From positions 434,001 through 498,000 of the forward strand of contig JBGAGE010000006.1 in NCBI GenBank assembly GCA_044226865.1: 64,000 nucleotides of DNA. Reading direction: 5' to 3'. Below, piece by piece: positions 43,288 to 51,069 of this stretch; positions within the stretch are counted from its first letter, which is position 1, and each line of letters begins with the position of its first letter. The DNA comes from TMP-86 sp044226865 (GTDB lineage Bacteria; Pseudomonadota; Gammaproteobacteria; Steroidobacterales; Steroidobacteraceae). The position numbers were made by a program, and so were the translations under genes. The notes beneath the pieces are model-generated. The model had not been told where the DNA came from. It did not search any database and saw nothing but the letters and a program-made list of their open reading frames with translations.

Positions 43288-44271
43288 TCAGTCCGTGTAG
43301 TACCAGAACTTGGGCTCGGTTCCGAGCTCTTCCTTCAGGCGGAACACTTTCTTGTTGGCCAGGATGTAGCGGATCTCGCTGTTCGGATCCATGAGGTTGC
43401 CGAACACCCGCGCGCCGGTGGGGCAGGCTTCCTGGCAGGCCGGCTGCAGCCCTTTTCGCGTGCGTTGCGTGCAGAAGTGGCATTTCTCCACTACGCCGCG
43501 CGGCCGCGGGCGGTTGCCGAGGTAATTGGTCACCGGGTTGACCTCGGCGGCCGGGATCTTCGGTTCCGTCCAATTGAAGTGCCGCGCCCAGTAGGGGCAG
43601 GCGGTCATGCAATAGCGGCAGCCGATGCACCAGTCGTAGTCGATGACGACGATGCCATCCTTTTCCTTCCACGTCGCCTGCACCGGGCAGGCCTTCACGC
43701 AGGGCGGGTTCTCACACTGCATGCATTGCACCGGCATGAAGAACTTGCCCTTCACCGGCACGGTCGCCGGATCGTAGTAGTGCTCGGCGTTCTCCAGGTT
43801 CGCCGTGCCGTTGTCCATCTCCAGCACACGGATGTACTGCACCTGCGAGTCGCGGCCCTGGTTGTTCTCGCGGATGCAGGCCTTCACGCAATCCCGATAC
43901 CCCTGGCACTTGGAGATGTTCAGCGCGTAGCCGAACACCACGCCGGGAATGGGCTTGGTGTCCTCGCAGTGAATATCCACGCCGTAGGTGCGCTTGGCCT
44001 TGCGCTCGATGCGCGCCAGCGCGGCGCTGATCTCATCCGGCGTCATGCGCTGGTAATGATCCTGGAACAGCGTTCCCATCATGTCGCGCAGCGAGCTGCC
44101 TCCCCAGGCCGGCGCGGGGCCCGCGGGCGCTGGAGGTGCGGCCGTTGGCGTACCCGGCGGAGCCGCCGCCGCGCTGCCGGCGCCGCCTGCCGCCGCGCAT
44201 CCGGCCGCGGCCGCCACGCCGCCGAGGAATTTGCGGCGCGCAGCTACGAACCGTTCATCGGCGTCGTTCAT
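43288..44271 (-). CDS. Tat-exported four-cluster-type Fe-S protein (DsrO/NrfC-like)
   Basis: This 327-residue protein has a Tat-like signal (ARRKFLGGVAAAAG) and several Cys motifs. The second and third are complete (CMQCENPPCVKACP and CIGCRYCMTACP). A further CHFCTQR...CQEACP motif follows. The first site reads CQGYRDCVKAC, so Tyr stands where the second Cys of a CxxCxxCxxxC motif is expected. It should shuttle electrons between the tetraheme cytochrome and the NrfD-like subunit in the periplasm. Its ATG overlaps the tetraheme gene stop by ATGA, giving tight coupling. Confidence 0.9.
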   Translation of the reverse strand: MNDADERFVAARRKFLGGVAAAAGCAAAGGAGSAAAAPPGTPTAAPPAPAGPAPAWGGSSLRDMMGTLFQDHYQRMTPDEISAALARIERKAKRTYGVDIHCEDTKPIPGVVFGYALNISKCQGYRDCVKACIRENNQGRDSQVQYIRVLEMDNGTANLENAEHYYDPATVPVKGKFFMPVQCMQCENPPCVKACPVQATWKEKDGIVVIDYDWCIGCRYCMTACPYWARHFNWTEPKIPAAEVNPVTNYLGNRPRPRGVVEKCHFCTQRTRKGLQPACQEACPTGARVFGNLMDPNSEIRYILANKKVFRLKEELGTEPKFWYYTD

Positions 44272-45071
44272 GGCCGCGCTCCCGGGTCTTGCGATGGTTG
44301 ATCGAACACGGGCGCGGGCGCCTCGTGCCGCGTCGGCTGCATGGCCTTGAGCCCCACCCGCACCGGCGGCGGTGCGCTGGGCGCCCGCGGCTTCAAGGTC
44401 GGATCGTGCGGGTCATGGCAGAAGGTGCAGTTGTAGATGACGCGCTCGCCCTGCCAGTTCTTCACGCGCTTGCCATGGCCGCCGAAGAACCAATCCTTCT
44501 GGCGGTTGAAGTGGCATTGCCCGCACACGAGATAGGCCTGGTCGTATTCCACGGGCTGATCGGCGAGCGTGTGCAGGCGGTCACGATCGTTCAGCTGGTG
44601 ACAGGTAAGGCACCAGAAGCGGCCGTTGCCGTGCACGAGCGCCGCCGGGTGAGGCGCGGCAATGAGCTTGCGCGGCTGCGGATTGGGCTTCATCGCCGAG
44701 TGGCAGTTGCTGCAGGGATAGAAGGTGAGTTGATCCACGCGCGGCACCACGCTGAAGGGCGGCACGCCGGGATAGCCGGCAAACACCTTGGGTTCGATCG
44801 GCACAGGCATCTCGAAGGGAACGTTCTCGCGCAAGGGCCGCAACAAGGTGGCCGGGGCGCGCGGGAACGCCGCGTCAGGCGATCCGGCCGATGCGGGTGG
44901 CGTCACGGCCGGCGCCGCGGCAGCCGGTGGCGAAGCCGCTGCCGGCGCTTCTGCCGGTGCCGCATCGACGGCGCCGACCAGGAACACGAAGCCGGCGATG
45001 CTCGCCAGCCACCGGGTGCCATGCCCGCCGACTCGTTGGAATCCACCGCCCATGGTCGCGTATCTGATCAT
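44268..45071 (-). CDS. Periplasmic tetraheme cytochrome c
   Basis: This protein of about 267 residues has a hydrophobic signal segment (WLASIAGFVFLVGAVDA) and an Ala/Pro-rich linker. Four haem sites follow: CSNCH, CLTCH, CGQCH and CTFCH. Extra His residues such as HGNGRFW, HTLADQ and GGHGKRV could act as distal ligands. DsrJ of the Dsr complex has three haems, so this is a related but different cytochrome, closer to NapB/NrfB-like carriers. The start could be ATG 45071 or ATG 45053, and neither has a strong ribosome-binding site. It is the first gene of the module with the Fe-S and NrfD-like proteins. Confidence 0.85.
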   Translation of the reverse strand: MIRYATMGGGFQRVGGHGTRWLASIAGFVFLVGAVDAAPAEAPAAASPPAAAAPAVTPPASAGSPDAAFPRAPATLLRPLRENVPFEMPVPIEPKVFAGYPGVPPFSVVPRVDQLTFYPCSNCHSAMKPNPQPRKLIAAPHPAALVHGNGRFWCLTCHQLNDRDRLHTLADQPVEYDQAYLVCGQCHFNRQKDWFFGGHGKRVKNWQGERVIYNCTFCHDPHDPTLKPRAPSAPPPVRVGLKAMQPTRHEAPAPVFDQPSQDPGARP

Positions 45072-45162
45072 CGCCCGACCAGCGCAGCAATGTGGAAACC
45101 CGCGCAGGGACTGCGGCGAACCGCATACGAGACGCATACTCGGTACGCGCGTGCAGGTTCGC

Positions 45163-45600
45163 CTAGCTGCGCGCGTACAGGTGATGCGCGCGCCTTTCGA
45201 AGGCGTCCACGATGTCCTGCACGGAAGCCGACAGCGCCGCGCCGAGCGCGATCTGCTGGAGCGCGGAGCGCATGTCGATGTGCGCGGACAAGCCCAGGCG
45301 GGCGTGGCCGGCGTCCGCATCGGTGACGAGAAAGCACAAGGCGAAGTGACGATACATCGGATCGTGGGAGGCCACGTCGATGCGCTGCGGCCGCAGCAGC
45401 GTCGCCGTGGTCTCGAATGTCAGGTGCAGTGCGCCGATGCCTAACGTCTGCTGCACACGCAGCGTGCTCCCCTGGCGCGAGAGAATGCGCGCCGCCTGCC
45501 AACCGCGCAGGAAGCGCGGATAACTCTCGATATCCGCGGCGAGATCGAACAGCTGTTCGCGGCTGTAGGGGAGAGGCCTGCCTGAGCGGGTGATGTGCAT
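45163..45600 (-). CDS. SRPBCC protein of the COQ10/RatA family
   Basis: This 145-residue START-like protein opens with SGRPLPYSREQLFDLAADIESYPRFLRGW, the typical COQ10/RatA N-terminus. It ends with FERRAHHLY. The family binds ubiquinone and supports respiration (COQ10). In E. coli, RatA has also been described as a ribosome-association toxin. A ubiquinone-binding role is more likely here given the adjacent quinone-linked redox module. ATG 45600 matches the family length, and the longer frame upstream is not protein-like. Confidence 0.8.
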   Translation of the reverse strand: MHITRSGRPLPYSREQLFDLAADIESYPRFLRGWQAARILSRQGSTLRVQQTLGIGALHLTFETTATLLRPQRIDVASHDPMYRHFALCFLVTDADAGHARLGLSAHIDMRSALQQIALGAALSASVQDIVDAFERRAHHLYARS

Positions 45601-45824
45601 GCGATGAGATGCGCGCTGCGCCTTGTAAACGCAAGGATTTTGACTGCCCGACCCTGGGCAAGGCGTGGACGCGGGTCGTGCGCCAAAGTATGCAGCGTAC
45701 CCGGCAGGGCGGCATCCGGACTTGTACGGGATCGCGCCGGGGGCGGCGGGCATGAGCGTGGCAAGCTCCCTGCCGAGCCGGTGTGCGCTACCATCGCGGT
45801 TCCCCATCCTCATCGGAGCCGGTG

Positions 45825-47246
45825 ATGCAGCGATTTCTCGTCCTGACCATGGCCTTGGCCGCGTGCGTTGCCGCGCAGGCTTCCCCGCCGCGCGACACGC
45901 CGGCCGGCGAGCAGCGATTTCGTGACCTTTACCAGGAGTTGGTGGAGACCAACACCACGCCGGCGCATGGCAGCTGCACGCTGGCGGCCGAAAAGATGGC
46001 GGCGCGGCTGCGCGCCGCCGGGATCCCCGACAGCGACCTGCATCCGTTTTCCACGCCGGAGTACCCGCGCGATGGCGGACTGGTGGTCGTCTACCCTGGC
46101 CGCAATCCCGCGCTCAAGGCCATCCTGCTGCTGGCGCACATCGACGTGGTGGAGGCGAAGCGCGAGGACTGGACGCGTGATCCTTTCAAGCTGGTGGAAG
46201 AGAACGGTTCGTTTTATGCGCGCGGGGCCATCGACGACAAGGCCGAGGCCGCGATCTGGGTGGACCTCCTGATCCGCTATCGCCAGGAGCACTATAAGCC
46301 CAAGCGCACGCTCAAGGTGGCATTGACCTGCGGCGAGGAAGTGGGGCCGTTCAATGGCGCCGAATGGCTGACCCAGAACCGCCGCGACCTCATCGATGCA
46401 GCGTTCGCGCTCAACGAGGGGGCGCAGGGGGAGCTCGATGCCAACGGCGTGCGCGTGTCGCACAACATCGAGGCCGGGCAGAAAACCTCGGTGAACTACC
46501 GCCTGGAGGTGACCAATCCGGGGGGCCACAGCTCGCGGCCGGTGAAGGACAACGCCATCAACCGCCTGGCGGCGGCGCTCGGCCGCATCGCGGACTATGA
46601 ATTCCCCGTGCAGTTCAATGACGCCAACCGCGCCTACTTCACCGGCATGGCAGGTATCCAGGCGGCGCGCGGGCAGAAGGACATCGCCGCTGCGATGCGC
46701 GCATTCCTGCGCGATCCCGGCGATGCGCAGGCGCTCGCGCTGGTCACCTCGAAGGACCCGAGCTGGAATGCGACGCTGCGCACCACCTGCATCGCCACGC
46801 TCCTGGACGCGGGCCACTCCCCCAATGCCTTGCCGCAGCGGGCGCGCGCCAACATCAATTGCCGCATCTTCCCCGGCACGCCGCCCGACGATGTGCGCGC
46901 CAGGCTCGAGCAATTGGTGGCCGACCCGAAGGTGAGCGTGACCACCCTCGATGCCCGGCCCGCGCCGCCGCCACCGCCGCCGCTCACGCGCGAGATCCTG
47001 GGACCCATCGAGAAATTGACGCAGGAGTTCTGGCCTGGCGTGCCGGTGTTGCCCATCATGCAGCCCTGGGCCACCGACGGCATATTCACCAACGCGGCCG
47101 GCATTCCCACCTACGGCGTGGCGCCGGTGTTCGTCGGCCCGGATCTCGGGAATGTGCATGGTTTGAACGAGTACATCGGGGTGCGGTCGCTGTACGAGGG
47201 ACGTGAGTTCCTGCACCGCCTCGTGAGGATGTACGCAGAGCAGTAG
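45825..47246 (+). CDS. M20-family zinc peptidase, secreted
   Basis: This 473-residue protein has a signal peptide (FLVLTMALAACVAAQA). It carries the full M20 metal set: LLAHIDVVEAKREDW (His and Asp), ARGAIDDKAEA (bridging Asp), LTCGEEVG (base and ligand Glu), the lid motif NPGGHSSRP and a C-terminal GNVHGLNEYI (His). It should remove amino acids from peptides or cleave an amide bond in the periplasm. ATG 45825 follows CGGAG. Unlike the protein at 17437-18972 it retains every canonical ligand, which makes it a useful comparison. Confidence 0.92.
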   Translation: MQRFLVLTMALAACVAAQASPPRDTPAGEQRFRDLYQELVETNTTPAHGSCTLAAEKMAARLRAAGIPDSDLHPFSTPEYPRDGGLVVVYPGRNPALKAILLLAHIDVVEAKREDWTRDPFKLVEENGSFYARGAIDDKAEAAIWVDLLIRYRQEHYKPKRTLKVALTCGEEVGPFNGAEWLTQNRRDLIDAAFALNEGAQGELDANGVRVSHNIEAGQKTSVNYRLEVTNPGGHSSRPVKDNAINRLAAALGRIADYEFPVQFNDANRAYFTGMAGIQAARGQKDIAAAMRAFLRDPGDAQALALVTSKDPSWNATLRTTCIATLLDAGHSPNALPQRARANINCRIFPGTPPDDVRARLEQLVADPKVSVTTLDARPAPPPPPPLTREILGPIEKLTQEFWPGVPVLPIMQPWATDGIFTNAAGIPTYGVAPVFVGPDLGNVHGLNEYIGVRSLYEGREFLHRLVRMYAEQ

Positions 47247-47251
47247 CGCCG

Positions 47252-49855
47252 ATGAAATTGATATCGCGACTATTCAAGAACGAGCAACCTGCGGCCGTGG
47301 CGGCCCCTGCGGTCGATGACGCGGCGGCCCTGAGAGCCGCCGATGCGCAAAGCTGGGTGCATGTGGCGCAGTCACCCGAAGGCGCCGAGCGCGCGGCGGC
47401 GGCCGTTGCCGAATTGCCGGATGGCACGCTGCTGCGCCAATTGTGCGGCATTGCCGCCGGTTCACCCGGCAACGTGCCTGCGCCGTTGTTGCGGGCCGCC
47501 CAGGCACGGCTCGCCGCCCTGATCGACACGGGCGGCGTCGCCGCGGCAGACTTGCGGCGCGACTCGCTGGATCCTGCGGCGCCGCTGTGCGTAATCGCAC
47601 TGTGCAAGGATGCGGATCTGCTGGGCCGCTCGATCGCGGCCATCGAGGACCTCGACGAAGTGGCACGCCTGGCCGCCAACAGTCCCTCGAGCCGCGTGCG
47701 CCAACTCGCGGCGGAGCGCATCGCGGCGTCCGTCGATGATGCCGCGATGCTGCACGAGCTGGTGCGGCAGGTGCGCGCCAGCGACAAGTCCGTGTACAAG
47801 ATCCTCAAGCACAAGATCGATGCATTGAACGCACAGCAGCGCGCGGCGGCTGAGCTGGCGGCCGAGGCCGCCGCGGTCTGTGCGTCGCTCGAACGCCACG
47901 CGCAGCGTACGCCGGATGCCCATTACGCCTCCACGCTCGAGCATTTCCTCGGGCGTTGGCGCGCCTTGCAGGCAGCGCCGGATGCGGACCTCGAACAGCG
48001 CGTCCGTCACGCCGAAGCGCGCTGCCGGGAGGTCATCGCGGAACAACAGCGCCTGGCCGGGCAGCGCGAAGCCGAGCGTGCGGCACAGCTTGCGGCGCAG
48101 GAGGCGCGCGAGCAGGAACGGCGCGCGGCGGCTGAAGCGCAGGCGCGGGAGGCTGCCGCTGCAGCCGAGCAGCAGCGGGAAGAAGATGCGCGGCGCGAAG
48201 CCGAGGCGCAGGCGGCCGCGGAGGCCCAGGCCGCGGTCGAACACAGCCTGCGCCAACTCGGTGGCCTGATCCGCAAGGCAAGTGCCGCGCTGGGCGAGGG
48301 CAATACCCAGGCGGCGGCCGGCATCAAACGCGCCATCGAGGAAAAACTCGCCGCGGCGCCCCCGCTCCCGGTGCACCTGGCGCGCAGCCTTGCGCATTTG
48401 GATGAAAAGCTGAACGAGTTGCGGCAGTGGAAGGACTTCGCCGTCGCGCCCAAGCGCGCCGAACTCATCGCTGACATGGAAGGATTGATCGGGTCCACCG
48501 AAGAGCCCGCTGCCCTGGCCGAGCGCATCAAGGCGTTGCAGCAGGAATGGAAGACGGTGAGCAAGGGCATCGTGGTCGATCCGCCCGAGGACTGGGAGCG
48601 CTTTCATCGCGCCTCGCAGGCCGCTTACCAGCCGTGCAAGGAGTACTTCGAGGCGCAGGCGCAGCAGCGCGCGCGGCACCTGGAGCAGCGTCAGGCGCTG
48701 CTGCGGCGGGTGGAGGCCTTCGAATCATCGCAGGATTGGAACGCTCCAGACTTCGGCCTGTTGGCGCGCGTGTTGCGCGAGGCGCCGCTCGAATGGCGCC
48801 GGCACTTTCCGGTGGAACGCGAGGCCGGGCGGGCCGTGCAGAAGGCATTCGATGCGGCGCTGGCGCGCTTGCAGGCGCACCTGGATACCTGGCACCAGGC
48901 GAATGTCGCCGCCAAGGAAGCCTTGATCAAGCGCGCGCAGGGATTGTCGATGCTCGAGGGACGCGACGCCGTGGAGGGTGTGAAACGCCTGCAGGCGGAG
49001 TGGAAGGAGACGGGGAGCGCGCCGCGCGAGCGCGAGCAATCCCTGTGGCGCGAGTTCCGCGCCGCCTGCGATGCCGTTTTCGAAAAGCGCCAGCAGGCGC
49101 ACACCGAGCACATGGCGGGTTTGGAATCGGCCCGGCAGCAGTGTCTTGCGCTGTGCGCGGAAGTCGAAACCGCCGCCGCCCTGTCGGGGGCGGAACTGGC
49201 GCAGGCCGTCAAGAAGCTCCCCGAATGGCGCGCAGCATTTGCGGCGCTGGGGGAGTTGCCGCGTGCCGATGAGCGCAGCTTGAACCAGCGTTTCGAGGCC
49301 GCGCTGTCGCGCTGCGAAGCGGCGCTGGTGCAGCAACGCGAGCGCGATGTCTCCGAGGCCTTCGCCCGCATGTTCGATGCGGCCCGTCATGTGTCCGCTT
49401 TGGCCCTGGCCGTCGCACACCAGGCGGGCGAGGAGGAGCGCGCCTCGTTGCGCCAGGCGGCGGAGTCGTTCATCGCCGGCGTCGTGCACTGGCCCAAGGG
49501 CGGCGCGCAGGCGGTGAAGGAGGCGCTCGCCAAGGCCGGCGCCGCCTCCGCCCAGGAAGTGGCTGCGGCCGCGCGCGCGCGGCGCCTGCTGTGCATCCGC
49601 GCCGAAATCCACGCCGACCTGTCCACCCCACCCGAGGATGAAACGCTGCGCCGCGAATATCAGGTGCAGCGCCTGATGCGCAACATGGGGCAGGGCGAGT
49701 CGGTGCAGGATCGTGATTGGGACGCGATGGCGCTGGAGTGGGTGCGCTGCGGGCCGGCATCGCCGGATCTATACGATGAGCTCCTGCCGCGCCTGTTGCG
49801 CTGCCGGCCAGCACCACCTGCGCCGCGCGCCGCGAGGCCGCGGCGCCCCGCCTGA
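47252..49855 (+). CDS. DUF349 domain-containing protein
   Basis: This 867-residue cytosolic protein is dominated by long Ala/Glu/Arg-rich coiled-coil helices. It has several DUF349 repeats, seen as spaced WKxxG/PxxREREQSLWREFRAACDAVF and FHRASQAAYQPCKEYFEAQAQQR segments. HEAT-like helices are present at the N-terminus. No enzymatic motif is visible. The family's role is not known. It starts 5 nt after the M20 peptidase stop, so they may share a transcript. High Ala content is typical and not a sign of an artefact. Confidence 0.88.
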   Translation: MKLISRLFKNEQPAAVAAPAVDDAAALRAADAQSWVHVAQSPEGAERAAAAVAELPDGTLLRQLCGIAAGSPGNVPAPLLRAAQARLAALIDTGGVAAADLRRDSLDPAAPLCVIALCKDADLLGRSIAAIEDLDEVARLAANSPSSRVRQLAAERIAASVDDAAMLHELVRQVRASDKSVYKILKHKIDALNAQQRAAAELAAEAAAVCASLERHAQRTPDAHYASTLEHFLGRWRALQAAPDADLEQRVRHAEARCREVIAEQQRLAGQREAERAAQLAAQEAREQERRAAAEAQAREAAAAAEQQREEDARREAEAQAAAEAQAAVEHSLRQLGGLIRKASAALGEGNTQAAAGIKRAIEEKLAAAPPLPVHLARSLAHLDEKLNELRQWKDFAVAPKRAELIADMEGLIGSTEEPAALAERIKALQQEWKTVSKGIVVDPPEDWERFHRASQAAYQPCKEYFEAQAQQRARHLEQRQALLRRVEAFESSQDWNAPDFGLLARVLREAPLEWRRHFPVEREAGRAVQKAFDAALARLQAHLDTWHQANVAAKEALIKRAQGLSMLEGRDAVEGVKRLQAEWKETGSAPREREQSLWREFRAACDAVFEKRQQAHTEHMAGLESARQQCLALCAEVETAAALSGAELAQAVKKLPEWRAAFAALGELPRADERSLNQRFEAALSRCEAALVQQRERDVSEAFARMFDAARHVSALALAVAHQAGEEERASLRQAAESFIAGVVHWPKGGAQAVKEALAKAGAASAQEVAAAARARRLLCIRAEIHADLSTPPEDETLRREYQVQRLMRNMGQGESVQDRDWDAMALEWVRCGPASPDLYDELLPRLLRCRPAPPAPRAARPRRPA

Positions 49856-49865
49856 AGCGCCGCGG

Positions 49866-50873
49866 CTAGTTCTTCAGCAACGCGGCCGCCAGCGCTGCCA
49901 CGCCGCCGCGCATTGGATCGCATACCGGCAGGCGCAATTCGGCGCCGAGGACGCGCTGGTAATCAGCCCACTGCTGATCCGTCAAAGACGAGGAGTTGAT
50001 GCTCAAGCCCAGGCAGCGGATCTTCTTGTTGGTGAGGCGCCCGGCGGCAAGATAGGCATCGATCACCGCCTGCAATGGCGGAATGGGGTAATCCGGATAT
50101 TCCTCGATCGTGAGCCGTTCCGGCGCGTGGCACAGCACGATGGCATCGGGCTGCGAGCCATGCAGCAGGCCGAGGGTCACCGCGGCGTAGGCCGGGTGGA
50201 ACAGCGACCCCTGTCCCTCGATCACATCCCAGTGCGAAGGATCATTGTCGGGCGAGAGCGCTTCGGCTGCGCCGGCGAGGAAATCCGCGACCAACGCATC
50301 CACGGCCACCCCTTCGCCCGCAATCATGATGCCGGTCTGGCCGGTGGCGCGGAACGTCGCGGCCACGCCGCGCTGCTGCAATTCGCGCGTCAGCGCGAGT
50401 GCGGTGTACTTCTTGCCCAGCGCACAATCGGTGCCCACCGTCAGCACGCGCATGCCGCTGCGCTTGCGGCCGCTCGCCACGGGAAAGCGCGGATTCATGT
50501 GCCGCACGTCCACCAGCCGAGCGCCGCTGCGTTGTGCCGCCGCGACGAGGCGCGGAAATTCGCCGAGGCGGGTGTGCATACCACTCACCACGTCCAGGCC
50601 CGCATCGAGCGCGGCTTCGAGATCGTCCTGCCAATGCGCGGGCAGCGAGCCGCCGGTGGGCGCCACGCCCACGATCAACGAGCCGGCGCCGCGGGCCGCG
50701 GCGGCCGCCGGGGCCAGCCGCTCGATGCCGAGCGAGACGCGCCCGTTGGCATGCGACCATTCGCCGATGACCTTTTCCCCGCACCAATCGCGCAGGCCGA
50801 AGGCAGTCTTGCAATCGGATTTCAGCTGGGCATCGCCCAAGTACAGAAGGTAGGGTTTGCGCAGTACGAGCAT
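49866..50873 (-). CDS. DUF1611 protein, DgcN-like N-acetyltransferase
   Basis: This 335-residue protein shows the DUF1611 layout. An N-terminal domain contains YLGDAQLKSDCKTAFGLRDW. A P-loop-like TVGTDCALGKKYTALAL lies near residue 145, with VIEGQGSLFHPAY near residue 240. One member, DgcN, was described as a D-glutamate N-acetyltransferase working with the dehydratase DgcA. No dgcA-like gene lies next to it here, so the exact substrate is open. The gene converges with the DUF349 gene across 10 bp. Confidence 0.78.
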   Translation of the reverse strand: MLVLRKPYLLYLGDAQLKSDCKTAFGLRDWCGEKVIGEWSHANGRVSLGIERLAPAAAAARGAGSLIVGVAPTGGSLPAHWQDDLEAALDAGLDVVSGMHTRLGEFPRLVAAAQRSGARLVDVRHMNPRFPVASGRKRSGMRVLTVGTDCALGKKYTALALTRELQQRGVAATFRATGQTGIMIAGEGVAVDALVADFLAGAAEALSPDNDPSHWDVIEGQGSLFHPAYAAVTLGLLHGSQPDAIVLCHAPERLTIEEYPDYPIPPLQAVIDAYLAAGRLTNKKIRCLGLSINSSSLTDQQWADYQRVLGAELRLPVCDPMRGGVAALAAALLKN

Positions 50874-51069
50874 GCAATCGCCTCGGAAACAGGGAACACG
50901 AAGGGCGCACAGTATGCTTGATTCCGGTGCAGGCGCGGCCGCGGGACCCGGCGCCGGTTACATTTACGACATTTTCTGCCGCCGGCGGGACCTCTGGTCA
51001 ACCATTCAGGTCCAATTCAGTTGAACCAGGTTACATTGGCGCCGCTGATGATTTTTAAGGTGAATCAAT

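Noticed and set aside
42079..44301. 740-residue open frame antisense to the NrfD-like and Fe-S genes
   Set aside because: The minus strand encodes a membrane protein and a Cys-motif Fe-S protein with coupled starts. The plus-strand product is Arg/His/Gln-rich and has no motif.
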